A stretch of DNA of 64,000 nt from Arthrobacter sp. 9AX (GCF_902506095.1 NZ_LR733293.1:3140487-3204486); one strand, 5' to 3'; shown: positions 1-12,651, counted from the stretch's first letter. The notes: generated from the letters alone by a model not told the origin. Made by a program: numbers and translations.

Positions 1-1240
1 GCGGAGCATAGATGTGTTTTTCAAAAGCGGGCTCCCGCATGGGGTAGTTTTCGCCGACCAGGCCGTTGGCCTCGGCGGTGAGCAGGATATCGGGATAGGT
101 GTAGCTGGCATAGTCGGTCCCCGGGGTGGGCGTCCAGCCCGGCCGCATGGCGGCACCGGAGAGCGCGAGGACCTTGTTGTAGGACGCGCCCTCCATTTCG
201 GAGCCCGTCACGTTGCGTGCTCCCCAGCTGTGCCCTATGCCAACCGTCTGGGCCTGCGGCGGCAGCTCCAGGTCAACCGCCTTCTGGAAGGCTGCAAGGA
301 CAGGCGCCGATGCAGCCACGAATTCGTCGCTCTTGGCCTCGTCCAGGAATGCCTCCACGGGACCACCGTCGGGGAACTCGGATCCCTTGTAGACGAAGGC
401 CGCCGTGCCCCCGGACGTGTCGGCCTTGACCAAGTGGCCTGGAATGGCCTGCGGGCCGCGGCCATCATAGAACGACGCCTCATTGCTCAGGGTCCCGGGA
501 ACGTAGGTGATGATCGTCGTTGTGTTCTCGTCGTACGTACCTTTGAGCTCCACGATGGAGTGGTTTCCGGGATCGTAGGCGGCGAGCTGCACTTTGCCGT
601 CCACAACCTGTTGGAAGTATCCGATCCCGTCCTGGCGCTTGCGCCACTCCTCATGCTGCTCAGCGAAACGCGCGGGATAGCTTGAGTCGAGGATCCAGGG
701 ATTCAGTTGGGGTTCAGGATCGTTGTTCCGCAACCAGTCAATCCGGTCCTGCGCATTGTGCCGGTTGGCCTGGATCCGTGCATCGAACGGGATCCCGTTG
801 GTGTTTCCCACCAGCTGCGGGTGGTTGCGGATAAACGCCTCCTGCTGGCTGCTGGACAGCCCCAGCCACCAGGCCCTGATGTCCGCGGCGGATTTGCCCT
901 CCAGGTCCTCCGGCCGGGGCTCCGGTAACCGCTCGACGCCGGGCAGGGACGGCATTGCTGAGGCACCGCCTGCCGCACTTGCTGACTGCTGTTCGTCCGC
1001 CTGCCGCGTCAGGTCCTCCGCGGCCTGTTGCAGGAGCGTCACGACAGCCCCCAGCGACCGGCTGTGGACCGACTTCCACTCCTGCCGGAATACCTCCGCG
1101 TCCGGCCCGGGCCACGGCGTGCCGGCCACACCGCCGTTCAGAGCCAGCCGCTGTGCGTCCAGCTTGCGCCCCGCCGTCCGCATGGTGGTTGCCAGCTGCC
1201 TCAGCTGCTCAACATCGGCTCCGTAGAATCCGCCGCCCAA
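1..1240 (-). CDS. Alpha/beta hydrolase, DUF1023 type (partial)
   Basis: This reading frame is open from a TTG at 1240 to the left edge, so its C-terminus lies outside the window. The first part looks like a helical WXG100-like segment (GFYGADVEQLRQLATTM). It is followed by the block WWLGLSSSQQ...NHPQLVGNTNGIP, typical of actinobacterial DUF1023 proteins, and by the nucleophile elbow G-I-G-H-S-W-G-A near 239 that marks an alpha/beta hydrolase serine. Substrate and role are unknown; relatives are thought to be surface or secreted esterase/lipase-like enzymes. The start is uncertain: TTG at 1240 follows a GGGGGA stretch, and a TTG at 1252 is in frame. Confidence 0.8.
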   Translation of the reverse strand, partial: MGGGFYGADVEQLRQLATTMRTAGRKLDAQRLALNGGVAGTPWPGPDAEVFRQEWKSVHSRSLGAVVTLLQQAAEDLTRQADEQQSASAAGGASAMPSLPGVERLPEPRPEDLEGKSAADIRAWWLGLSSSQQEAFIRNHPQLVGNTNGIPFDARIQANRHNAQDRIDWLRNNDPEPQLNPWILDSSYPARFAEQHEEWRKRQDGIGYFQQVVDGKVQLAAYDPGNHSIVELKGTYDENTTTIITYVPGTLSNEASFYDGRGPQAIPGHLVKADTSGGTAAFVYKGSEFPDGGPVEAFLDEAKSDEFVAASAPVLAAFQKAVDLELPPQAQTVGIGHSWGARNVTGSEMEGASYNKVLALSGAAMRPGWTPTPGTDYASYTYPDILLTAEANGLVGENYPMREPAFEKHIYAP

Positions 1241-1291
1241 ACCGTCCCCCAAATGCCCGAATGTTTATCCATCGAATGTACTTTATGGCTC

Positions 1292-1328
1292 AAAAAGAAG
1301 GGATGGGCAGTAGTGCCCATCCCTTCTC
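1292..1328 (-). terminator. Rho-independent terminator of guaB
   Basis: A perfect 14-bp stem (AGAAGGGATGGGCA / TGCCCATCCCTTCT) lies just past the guaB stop. On the minus strand it is followed by TTTTTG. Confidence 0.85.
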
Positions 1329-1333
1329 GATGA

Positions 1334-3076
<1,743 letters not shown>

Positions 3077-5155
3077 CTACTTCCAGCCCGTCGCGCCGAG
3101 GAGGCGCTCCTCAAACATGGGGATCATGGTTTCCACATAGGTGCGGGTGAGATGGTTGTCGTCCTTATAGACGTACACGTTTCCCACCACTCCGGGGCAG
3201 ATCCCGCGCGCGCAGATGAAGTCGCTCAGGTCCATCAGGTGCAGTCCGTCCACCGTGCCCCGGTAGCCCTCCAGCGGTGAAGGGTCCGCCAGGGACTCCT
3301 CCAGCGGCACGCTGCACTCGTGGGCGTCGGCACCGTTGCGCTGCACACACTCCGGCATGTTGAACGTGAACCGCGGGTTGTCCCGGATCCCCACGATCTC
3401 AATTCCGGCGTCGGCGAACGGCCGGACGCCGTCAAGATAGGCCGGCACCTCCGTCTCGAACGGTGCTTCCTCATGCGTCAGCGATGCCACCGTGAACACG
3501 GCATCGGGCCGGTGCTCCAGGACGTAGGCAGAGCTGGCCCGGTTGTACGCGTTGCACTCCGCATTCCGCGTTTCCGATTCGGCGCCGAAGCGGCAGGCGG
3601 GCATCAGCAGGGTCACAAGTTCCCAGCCCCGCGCGGCCGCGATGGGGGCCAGGGCGCCCAGGTACTGCTGCGAGTGCGAATCGCCCAGGACCACAATCCG
3701 CTTGGTCACTTCGCCGTCCGGGAGCTCCTGCCGGCAGCCTTCCAGGATGGGGTCGGCGGTGGCATTGGCGCCGACACACGGGGCCTGGATGCCGGCCCAG
3801 TCGTTGTCCAGGGCGGCGGGGCCGGGAATGATCCGCGCATCGGGAGCCGGTGCGGCGGCGTTCCCGGGGGTGAGTGCCGCGGCCCCCGGCGTCAGCTCGC
3901 GGGGTTGTGCCGCCGTCGCGCTTTCCTCGGCGGTGAGCGTGGTCTGCCAGATGGCCACGGGACCAGCCAGCACGGCACCGCAGGCAACAATCACGACGGC
4001 GGTGCGCCAGGCCTGCCGTTTGGGCCAGTGCCAGTCCCGGAGCGGTTTTTCCACAAAGCGTGTGGTGAGGACGGCCAGGACCACGGAGGCGCCGGCGATG
4101 GCCAGGCCCTGGACCAGGTTGGGCGCCTCCACGCCGGTGGCTGCGAGGGCCAGGACGAGCACGGGCCAGTGCCACAGGTACAGGGCGTACGAGTTGTCGC
4201 CCAGCGCCACCAGCGGCTTGCTGCTGAGGATCCTGTCCACACCGTAGCGGCTGCCGGACTGCCCGGCGGAGATAATGGCGGCCCCGGCAAGTAAGGGCCA
4301 CAGTGCAACATACCCGGGGAAGGACCGGTCCACGGTCAGCAGCAGCCCGCACGACAGCATAGCGGCCAGCCCTGCCCAGCCCAGCACCACGCGCAGCGCC
4401 CGTGCGGGTTTGAGGTACGGCAGCGCCAGCGCCAGCAGGGACCCGAGGGCGAACTCCCAGAGGCGGGCCCTGGTGTCGAAGTACGCGTACGCCTGGTTCG
4501 TGGCGGTCTGCTCTACCGAATAGGCGAGCGAAAAGGCGAAGACGGCTCCGAAAACCAATGCCAGCAGGCCGCGGTAGGTCAGCCCGGCACAGGCCGGTAC
4601 GCGGCGCACGAGCGCCAGCACTCCGGCAGCGCCCGCGAAGATCAGCGGCCAGAGGATGAACACCTGGCCCTGGATGGAGAGAGACCAGAAGTGCTGGAGC
4701 GGGCTGGCCCCGGCATGGTCCTGCGCGTAGTAGTCAACGGCGGTGTCGGCGAGCAGCCAGTTCTGGCTGTACAGCAGCGACGCCCAAGCCTGGTCCAGCA
4801 CCTGCGGCCAGCGGCTCTGCGGCAGGATCAGCCACGTTCCGGCGAGGACGCCGAGGATCACCACGACGGCGGCCGGCAGCAGCCGCTTGAACAGGTGCAG
4901 CCAGTGCGCCAGGAGTCCGAACGGGTGCCCCGCCTCGGCTTTCCGGACGAAGGACAGCGTCAGCAGGAAGGCGGAGACCAGCAGGAAGATATCCACGCCG
5001 CCGGACACCCGGCCCAACCACACGTGGTAGGCAACCACCATCAGGACGGCGAGCGCCCGGAGCCCCTGGACCTCGGGCCGGAAGGTTGGTTTCCGGTCCT
5101 TGGCACTGGCTCCGGGCAGCGGTTTTGCTGCAGCCTCTGTTCTCGCTATCGACAC
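3077..5155 (-). CDS. Acyltransferase-3 / SGNH O-acetyltransferase, membrane
   Basis: This is a 692-residue two-domain protein of the OafA/YrhL family. Residues from about 25 to 400 form the multi-helix acyltransferase-3 domain, opening with RPEVQGLRALAVLMVVAYHVW, which contains the conserved R and H. A linker rich in Pro and Ala leads to a C-terminal SGNH hydrolase-like domain with GDSHSQQY and the closing D-D-N-H-L-T catalytic pair. Such proteins O-acylate cell-surface polysaccharides or peptidoglycan; the acceptor here is unknown. The GTG start sits 9 bp after the flavoprotein stop, whose TGA overlaps the GAGG ribosome site, so the two are probably co-transcribed and coupled. Confidence 0.9.
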   Translation of the reverse strand: MSIARTEAAAKPLPGASAKDRKPTFRPEVQGLRALAVLMVVAYHVWLGRVSGGVDIFLLVSAFLLTLSFVRKAEAGHPFGLLAHWLHLFKRLLPAAVVVILGVLAGTWLILPQSRWPQVLDQAWASLLYSQNWLLADTAVDYYAQDHAGASPLQHFWSLSIQGQVFILWPLIFAGAAGVLALVRRVPACAGLTYRGLLALVFGAVFAFSLAYSVEQTATNQAYAYFDTRARLWEFALGSLLALALPYLKPARALRVVLGWAGLAAMLSCGLLLTVDRSFPGYVALWPLLAGAAIISAGQSGSRYGVDRILSSKPLVALGDNSYALYLWHWPVLVLALAATGVEAPNLVQGLAIAGASVVLAVLTTRFVEKPLRDWHWPKRQAWRTAVVIVACGAVLAGPVAIWQTTLTAEESATAAQPRELTPGAAALTPGNAAAPAPDARIIPGPAALDNDWAGIQAPCVGANATADPILEGCRQELPDGEVTKRIVVLGDSHSQQYLGALAPIAAARGWELVTLLMPACRFGAESETRNAECNAYNRASSAYVLEHRPDAVFTVASLTHEEAPFETEVPAYLDGVRPFADAGIEIVGIRDNPRFTFNMPECVQRNGADAHECSVPLEESLADPSPLEGYRGTVDGLHLMDLSDFICARGICPGVVGNVYVYKDDNHLTRTYVETMIPMFEERLLGATGWK

Positions 5156-5164
5156 AAATAGACC

Positions 5165-6271
5165 TCACTGGCGCATAGGCAAAACATCAATTCTACCCAA
5201 TTGCGGTATTTTCCCGGCCAGGTACCGCGCGTCGCGACCCGCTCCGGGCAGCGTTGCGGACGCCGCCGCGTACAGGAATTCCTGTCCCAGGAAGAACAGT
5301 CCCGGGGTGTCGAGGGCCACTCCCCGGTGCTGCCGGGGCAGCGCGCCGCCGTCGAGCAGCTCCGGATCGATCCAGCTGAAGTCGTCCCGGAATCCCGTGC
5401 ACCAGATGACGTTTGCCACCTCCAGCCGCGTTCCGTCCGCCAGGACCGGCTGACCGTCCTCCACACCGGTGACCCGTGGCACCAGCCGCACTCCCGCTGC
5501 GGCGAGGTCCTTGGTTTTGGTCCTGATCAGCGGCGCGGCGTGTGCTTTGAAGGCCGGTGCCGCCTTGCGTCCCACCGGCGTGTCGAGGGTCAGGACGTGC
5601 AGGCCGAGGAAACGCACTATCGGCAGGGCGTAGCGGGCGGCGGTCCGGCCATGCTTGACCGGCAGTTCACCGCCCGGCTTCCCCGCAGCAATGGTCTGGT
5701 GTGTCCGGCTCACTTCCAGGGCAATCTCGGCGCCGGAATTTCCCAAGCCAACCACCAGGACAGGGCCGTCCTGCAGCTGTCCCGGATTCCGGTAGGCGGC
5801 TGAGTGGAACTGGACAGTGCCGGCTGCCAAGTACGTGGCGAAAGCCGGAACCTTGGGTTCCTGGCTGACCCCGGTGGCGACGACGGCGTTCCGCGCCTCC
5901 CAGCGGCGGCCGTTGGACGCTGCGACGAAGTGGCCGCCTTCACGCCACAGGCGTTCCACCCTGGTTCCGTGGAGCACGGGAAGGGCGTTCCGTTCGGCGT
6001 AGCCTTCCAGGTATCCGGCCAGTTCGTCCTTAGTCGGGAAGGACAGCGGGTCGGCCGGGAACGGCTCCCCCGGCAGGCCGTCGTACTTGGCGGGCGTAAA
6101 CACCCGGAGTGAATCCCAGCGCTGGCGCCAGGCGTCGCCGGCACGCTGGTTCGCGTCCAGGATAAGGAAGTTCCGTTGTTGCTCCTTCAGGTGGTAGCCC
6201 AGGGTGAGGCCTGCCTGGCCGCCGCCGATGATCATCGTGTCCAGCATGCCGGTCACGCTGTTGTTGTCCAT
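5165..6271 (-). CDS. FAD-dependent NAD(P)-binding oxidoreductase (CzcO/FMO-like)
   Basis: This 368-residue flavoprotein resembles the CzcO/flavin-containing monooxygenase group. It has two Rossmann motifs: GGGQAG near the N-terminus for FAD, and GLGNSG in the middle for NAD(P)H. The late C-T-G-F-R-D-D segment is typical of the family. Members oxygenate small molecules or act as putative potassium/metal transport-associated reductases; the substrate cannot be predicted. The ATG at 6271 has AGGAG upstream. It lies between the LuxR regulator (143 bp upstream) and the acyltransferase (9 bp downstream), all on the minus strand. Confidence 0.88.
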   Translation of the reverse strand: MDNNSVTGMLDTMIIGGGQAGLTLGYHLKEQQRNFLILDANQRAGDAWRQRWDSLRVFTPAKYDGLPGEPFPADPLSFPTKDELAGYLEGYAERNALPVLHGTRVERLWREGGHFVAASNGRRWEARNAVVATGVSQEPKVPAFATYLAAGTVQFHSAAYRNPGQLQDGPVLVVGLGNSGAEIALEVSRTHQTIAAGKPGGELPVKHGRTAARYALPIVRFLGLHVLTLDTPVGRKAAPAFKAHAAPLIRTKTKDLAAAGVRLVPRVTGVEDGQPVLADGTRLEVANVIWCTGFRDDFSWIDPELLDGGALPRQHRGVALDTPGLFFLGQEFLYAAASATLPGAGRDARYLAGKIPQLGRIDVLPMRQ

Positions 6272-6414
6272 GGCTGTGCTCCTGCGTTCCTGACAAGGAT
6301 CCCTGCGCTCTGCAGGTCCATGTTTTGAGGCTACGGGCGGGCCACCCGGGCCCGCGTCGGGCAGATGATGCAATGGTGCAAAGCGGCCGAATGGGCAATT
6401 TTGTGCAGTCCCCG

Positions 6415-8049
6415 CTACCCCGCGATTCCATGTTCGAAGGCGTACCTGGTGGCCGCGGCCCTTGAGGAGAGGCCCAGCTTCAGGAAGATGTTGCTGATGT
6501 GCCTGGCAACGGTTTTCTCGCTGAGGAAGAGGCCTGCCGCAATGGCCCGGTTGCCCTGGCCCGAGGCCACGAGCCGAAGCACCTCCGCCTCCCTGGCTGT
6601 CAGCGGTCCGGAAGTGCCGCCGTCGTCCTTCCGCATGAGCGACGCCGCCCACGCGGCGGCCGGAGCCGCTCCCAACTCCAGGAATTCGGCATGGGCCGCT
6701 TCGAGTTCCATCCGCGCCGAGGTTTCGTCGCCGAGGTCCCGGCAGGCCCGCCCGGCCAGCGCCCGGCAGCGGGCGGCCTCATAGGGGACGCCAAGCTCAA
6801 GCCAGAGCTGCCAGGCCTGCCGCAGGGATTGGGATGCACCGGCGGGATGGTGTTCCGCCAGCAGGACGGCGCCGTCGGCCTGGTGCGCCACCGCGCGCAC
6901 CATGGGGACGGGGCACTCACGGGCGAATCGGGCCAGCTCCTCGGCGCCCTCACGCGCGGCCGCCAGGTCAGGCACGGCCAGTTCGATGTCCACCAGTGCG
7001 GGCAGCAGGTGCCGGCGGGTGGCCGTGTCAGCGAGCGCGGCAGACCTGCGGATCATTGTTTGGGCCTGCTTCACGTCTCCCCGTGCCAAGGATACGAGGG
7101 CGAGTCCGGGCTGGGGCTCGTAACCGCTGCGCGCCGCCTGCATGAAGGACTCTTCTGCCAGGCCGAGTTTCCCGGTCAGCCGCTGCACTTCCCCCTGTTG
7201 GTAATAGCCCCCGTACCGTGCCTGGGGGTCACCGTGGCCGGACCGCTCCCGGGCTGCAGCGGCCGCCTCCAGCGCTTCCGCCCAGGCCCCGTGCAGCCGG
7301 AAGAGCTCGGCCCGGTGTGCCTGGCACTGGCCGCTGAAGGCCACCATGTCCGGACGGTCCCGGCACCAGCGGTCAAGGGCCGCCGTCCATTGCATCGCCC
7401 GTTCAAGGTCGAAGGCAACCTGGCAGTTTCCGATCACCGCACAGTAGGCGATCCCTGAGGGCACCGCTGAGAGTTCCCCCGCCGTGACGGCCACCATCAC
7501 CTCATCGAACATCCGCAGGCCCTCGGCGGGACGGCCCAGCTCGAGGGTCGCCTGGCCGGTGCCGATCATTGCGAGCGCGGACAGGTCCCGGTCCTGGAAC
7601 CGCTGGCCGATGTCCGCGGCCCGGGTGAACAGCAGGAGCGCGCCCTGGGGGTCCCCGCCGTACAGCTTGCCCAGGCACTCCGGGATGAGCAGGAAGCCTT
7701 CCACTGCGTCCGGTTGAGCGAGTTCATTCGCCAGCCTCTGGCCCCGCGCCAGCCAGCCCCCTGCGCGGGCGCTCTCCCCCGTATTCATCAGGTGGAGCGC
7801 CATCCAGGCCGCGCACCGGGCAGCGCCGACGATATCGCCGATGACCAGGTACTCCTCGTGGGCGCGGGTGAGGGACTCGAGTCCGGTGACGGCCTTGCCG
7901 GTCAGGATCTCGGCAGTGGCGAGCCGTTCCAGGTCCGCGGCGGGCAGTCCCCCGCGCTGGTCGGCTTCGTGCAAGCTTTCGAAGGCGTCGGTCCAGCGTT
8001 GCTCACGAAAAGCAGACCGGCCCTGGTCCAGCCCCGTCTCAGCTGTCAC
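6415..8049 (-). CDS. LuxR-family transcriptional regulator with TPR-like repeats
   Basis: The last 65 residues form a LuxR/NarL helix-turn-helix (PLTAREAEVLRLVASGQGNR ... SEKTVARHISNIFLKLG). The preceding 470 or so residues are alanine-rich helical pairs of the tetratricopeptide type, for example GRSAFREQRWTDAFESLHEA and the LGLAEESFMQAARSG region. There is no P-loop ATPase as in MalT/LAL regulators and no receiver domain, so the repeat domain is probably the sensor or partner-binding part. The GTG start has GGAGG upstream. It directly precedes the flavoprotein/acyltransferase pair on the same strand, so it may control them; this is inferred from position only. Confidence 0.87.
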   Translation of the reverse strand: MTAETGLDQGRSAFREQRWTDAFESLHEADQRGGLPAADLERLATAEILTGKAVTGLESLTRAHEEYLVIGDIVGAARCAAWMALHLMNTGESARAGGWLARGQRLANELAQPDAVEGFLLIPECLGKLYGGDPQGALLLFTRAADIGQRFQDRDLSALAMIGTGQATLELGRPAEGLRMFDEVMVAVTAGELSAVPSGIAYCAVIGNCQVAFDLERAMQWTAALDRWCRDRPDMVAFSGQCQAHRAELFRLHGAWAEALEAAAAARERSGHGDPQARYGGYYQQGEVQRLTGKLGLAEESFMQAARSGYEPQPGLALVSLARGDVKQAQTMIRRSAALADTATRRHLLPALVDIELAVPDLAAAREGAEELARFARECPVPMVRAVAHQADGAVLLAEHHPAGASQSLRQAWQLWLELGVPYEAARCRALAGRACRDLGDETSARMELEAAHAEFLELGAAPAAAWAASLMRKDDGGTSGPLTAREAEVLRLVASGQGNRAIAAGLFLSEKTVARHISNIFLKLGLSSRAAATRYAFEHGIAG

Positions 8050-8097
8050 CTGGCCTCCTTCCGGATACCACCCCAGCCGGCCGTCGTCGTGAATGAC

Positions 8098-8120
8098 ATC
8101 CCCGCCCTGAACGGCGGGCC
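8098..8120. other. Short GC hairpin between ligB and the LuxR gene
   Basis: CCCGCC-CTGAAC-GGCGGG forms a 6-bp stem in the 125-bp gap downstream of the ligase. It could be a weak terminator for the minus-strand ligase, but no T-run follows. Confidence 0.35.
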
Positions 8121-8174
8121 GTACTTAAGCGCCACGGTACGCCCGCGGGGCAGCTGAGACAACAGCCCGTCCGG

Positions 8175-9697
8175 CTAGGTGCGGAGCAGCCCGCGCAGGG
8201 TCTGGATGGTGTCTGCCTCCGCCGCGGTTTTGTCGTCGCGGTAGCGCTTGACGCGTGCGAAGCGCAGGGCGATGCCGCCCGGATAGCGCGGAGACTGCTG
8301 CACGCCGTCGATCGCAATCTCGACGACGGTGACGGGCTCCACCCAGACGGTGCCGGCAGTGCGGCGGACTTCGAGTTCCTGGAACCGTTCGGTCTGCCAT
8401 TGGAGCAACGCATCGGTGAGGCCCTTGAAGGTTTTGCCCACCATCACGTAACCGCCGGGCGGGCCGAACTCGCCTGCCGGGTCCAGGGCGCCGAGGTGCA
8501 GGTTGGAGAGCATTCCGGTGCGTCGTCCCGAGCCCCACTCGCAGGCGAGGACCACCAGGTCGTAGGTGAGCACCGGTTTCACCTTGATCCAGTTGGACCC
8601 GCGCCGTCCGGCGGCATAAGCCGATTCCACCGCTTTCACCATCACACCCTCATGGCCTGCGGCGAGCGCGTCGCGGGACACACGCTCGGCCACGGCCACA
8701 TCGGCGGTGATTTCCCCCGGGATGCGGTGCCCGGGCGCGATGCGTTCGAGCTCGGCAATGCGTGTGGCCAGCGGTTCGTCCAGGAGGTCGCGCCCGTCGA
8801 GGTGCAGTACGTCAAAGAACCATGGATGCAACAGCGTGGTGCCCTCCGCCTCCGCCCCGAACCGGGACATCGTTTCCTGGAAAGGCCGGGGGCCGCCGTC
8901 CTCATCAAGGGCGAGGGTCTCGCCGTCAAGGATCACGTCCCGTACCGGCAGTCCGCGCACCACCTCCACCACCTCCGGCAGCCGGTGCGTCACCTCTGCG
9001 AGCGTGCGGGTGTAGATGCGTACCTCATCCCCCATGCGGTGCACCTGGATGCGGCACCGTCGAGCTTGTATTCCACGGACGCTTCGCCGGTGACTTCCAG
9101 CGCCGCGCCCACGCTGGCGGCCGTGGAAGCAAGCATGGGCTGCACGGGACGGCCGACGACAAGGCCAACCGCGTCCAGCTCTGCCGCCGTGCCCGTCAGC
9201 GCCAGCAGGGCGGTGGCCCCTAGATCGCCCGAAAGCATGGCCGCGCGTCGCACGGCCTCGGAGGGCCGGTCAGCAGCGCGCGCCACCGCATCCGTCAGGA
9301 CGCCCTCCAGCGCACCGGTCCGCAGCTCGCCCAGGAGGACGCCGGCGATGAAGTCCTGCTCCCGTTGGGTGGCCGCCGCCGTGAGTGTCCGGAGGGTGAC
9401 GGCGCGCCCGGCGGCGGATCCGGCGCCGGCGGTGGCGAGCAGCCGGTCCAGCGCGGCGTCGAGGTCGGCCACGGTGAGGCTGGGTTCGGCGGCCGGCTTC
9501 CCCATGGCCGCCGACATGCCGCGCCAACCGACCCCCACCCGGCCCTGGCGCGGCCTGGCACTCAGCAGGCCCACCGCCGTCGGGATCTCCGCAGCGTCCA
9601 GGCGGCGCAGCAGGTCCGCCAGCGCTTCCACCTTTGCGAGCCGGGAGCGGGTGGACGCGACTGCGTCCGTGGTTTTCACGAGCTCGTCGAGCAGCAT
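8175..9697 (-). pseudogene. ligB: ATP-dependent DNA ligase LigB, one-base frameshift
   Basis: Two overlapping frames together encode a complete ATP-dependent DNA ligase of the actinobacterial LigB type, about 507 residues when joined. The first frame (ATG 9697 to 8990) holds the N-terminal DNA-binding domain and ends just after the adenylation motif E-Y-K-L-D-G-A. The second frame continues [10 protein letters not shown] and carries the remaining nucleotidyltransferase motifs (DGETLAL, EGVMVKA, NWIKVKP) and the OB domain. Restoring one base at about 9052-9055 (GCCGC to GCCCGC) rejoins them. As read, neither half can be active: one has the catalytic lysine, the other the rest of the pocket. 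Sequencing error is the alternative. A CAGACT hexamer lies 6 nt before the ATG. Confidence 0.88.
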
Positions 9698-9703
9698 GGG
9701 ATC

Positions 9704-9709
9704 AGTCTG
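9704..9709 (-). promoter_or_regulatory. -10 element, probable leaderless start of ligB
   Basis: CAGACT lies 6 nt before the ATG at 9697 and there is no ribosome-binding site. Confidence 0.5.
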
Positions 9710-9744
9710 CCACGGGGATGCTGGACAGCGCCCGGAGGCTGTTC

Positions 9745-9750
9745 CAGACT
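9745..9750 (+). promoter_or_regulatory. -10 element, probable leaderless start of the DHFR-like gene
   Basis: CAGACT lies 6 nt before the GTG at 9757. It mirrors the CAGACT of the divergent ligase gene 35 bp away. Confidence 0.5.
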
Positions 9751-9756
9751 GGACGG

Positions 9757-10365
9757 GTGGGAATCATCGTCGCGAACCTGTTCCTTACCCTTGACGGCGT
9801 GTACCAGGCGCCCGGCGGCCGCGAGGAGGACGCTGAAGGCGGTTTCGCCTTCGGCGGGTGGCAGGCGCCGGTGTCCGATGACGAGGCCGGTGCGGCCATT
9901 GGCGCGGAGGTCGCGAAGATTGATGCCCTGTTGCTCGGCCGGAAGACCTACGATATCTTCGCCGCCTACTGGCCGCACCAGTCTGACGAGATCGGCGGAA
10001 CCCTCAACCGGGTGCCCAAGTTCGTTGTCTCCCACAGCCTTTCAGCGCCAGGCTGGGAGGGCACCACGGTACTGCCGGATGCCATCGCTGCCGGCAGGCT
10101 CCGCGAGGAGTACGGCGAGGTGCACATGTTCGGCAGCGGTGTCCTCATCCGCTCACTCCTCGCTGCCGGGGTCCTGGACCGCCTCCATATCTGGCTGTAT
10201 CCGGTGACCCTGGGCCAGGGCAAGCGGCTTTTTGATGCCGGGACCATCCCCGCCTCCTTCCGGCTCGCCGAGCCGGCGCGCAGCTTCCCCAAGGGGGCGG
10301 TGTCGCTGGTGTACGAACGGGCCGGCGAGGTTGAGACGCAGGAAATGGTCCCCACCGCCCCCTAA
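9757..10365 (+). CDS. Dihydrofolate reductase-family (RibD C-terminal-like) protein
   Basis: This 202-residue protein has the RibD C-terminal/DHFR-like fold signature. It opens with IIVANLFLTLDGVYQAPG, has the central LLLGRKTYDIFAAYWP, then FGSGVLIRSLL and the late strand LHIWLYPVTLGQGKRLF. Such proteins bind NAD(P)H and reduce a small substrate; most are uncharacterised and this one need not act on dihydrofolate. The GTG start is where similarity begins, with a CAGACT hexamer 6 nt upstream and no Shine-Dalgarno. An in-frame ATG further upstream would run through the ligB promoter region. It ends before a strong terminator shared with groEL. Confidence 0.88.
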   Translation: MGIIVANLFLTLDGVYQAPGGREEDAEGGFAFGGWQAPVSDDEAGAAIGAEVAKIDALLLGRKTYDIFAAYWPHQSDEIGGTLNRVPKFVVSHSLSAPGWEGTTVLPDAIAAGRLREEYGEVHMFGSGVLIRSLLAAGVLDRLHIWLYPVTLGQGKRLFDAGTIPASFRLAEPARSFPKGAVSLVYERAGEVETQEMVPTAP

Positions 10366-10416
10366 CCTCGCTTCGCCCGGCCAGCGGACCCTGACGGCGC
10401 GGTCCAGCCGCTGTCG

Positions 10417-10454
10417 CAAAAAACCGGCCCAGCGGATGCTGGACCGGTTTTTTG
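10417..10454. terminator. Bidirectional terminator between DHFR-like gene and groEL
   Basis: A 10-bp stem (CCGGCCCAGC / GCTGGACCGG, one mismatch) is flanked by AAAAAA on the left and TTTTTT on the right, so it can end transcripts from both converging genes. Confidence 0.88.
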
Positions 10455-10524
10455 TGCGGCTGCAGGGCCACGCCGGCGAGGGACCCACGTCGAGCGTAGC
10501 GGGACCCGGGAGCCGGCGGAAATG

Positions 10525-12138
<1,614 letters not shown>

Positions 12139-12213
12139 TCAGTCCTTTCAAGACAGAACCCCGCGCAGCTGACCAGCAGAAGGCATGACCAGCGGCACGG
12201 GGATCCGAAAGAG

Positions 12214-12507
12214 TTACTTTACGACGATCGCCAGGACGTCGCGGGCGGACAGCACGAGGTACTCGGTGCCACCGGTCTTGACTTCGGTTCCGCCATACTT
12301 GGAGTAGATAACAACATCGCCCACGGCGACGTCGACCGGGACGCGGTTGCCGTCTTCGAAGCGGCCGGGGCCTACTGCAACAACTTCGCCTTCCTGCGGC
12401 TTCTCCTGTGCGGAGTCCGGGATGACCAGGCCGGAAGCCGTGGTCTGCTCGGCTTCGAGCGGGCGGACAACAATACGATCCTCAAGAGGCTTAATAGAGA
12501 CCGACAC
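12214..12507 (-). CDS. groS: Co-chaperonin GroES (Hsp10)
   Basis: This 97-residue subunit caps the GroEL cavity as a heptamer. [20 protein letters not shown], the mobile loop ([19 protein letters not shown]) and the closing [13 protein letters not shown] are all typical. It starts at GTG 12507 with AAGGAGAGG about 6 nt upstream. It is the first gene of the groES-groEL operon; its upstream region carries a consensus-like promoter flanked by two CIRCE operators. Confidence 0.97.
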   Translation of the reverse strand: MSVSIKPLEDRIVVRPLEAEQTTASGLVIPDSAQEKPQEGEVVAVGPGRFEDGNRVPVDVAVGDVVIYSKYGGTEVKTGGTEYLVLSARDVLAIVVK

Positions 12508-12619
12508 TCGGACCTCTCCTTTTCGTCAGCAAATTCGTGGACTGGAAAGCCGTCCCGCCGTTGGCTGGCAAACCGTCGTCGCGGTGCCGGCAGCAGCCTG
12601 GCTGGAAGCTCTTCATGTA

Positions 12620-12646
12620 TTAGCACCCTCCTGGGAAGAGTGCTAA
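12620..12646. promoter_or_regulatory. CIRCE operator 1 (HrcA site)
   Basis: TTAGCACCC-N9-GAGTGCTAA has 17 of 18 arm bases matching the CIRCE consensus TTAGCACTC-N9-GAGTGCTAA. It lies just downstream of the groES -10. Confidence 0.93.
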
Positions 12647-12651
12647 TGAAG

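Noticed and set aside
8090..8174. Remnant of an IS200/IS605 right end
   Set aside because: The CCCGCC-CTGAAC-GGCGGG hairpin recalls the ends of such elements, but there is no tnpA/tnpB trace and the stem is only 6 bp. Chance in GC-rich DNA is more likely.
9040..9060. Programmed ribosomal frameshift in ligB
   Set aside because: There is no slippery heptamer or stimulatory structure at GGTGCCGCATCC, and other ATP-dependent ligases are not known to use frameshifting. A deletion or read error is simpler.
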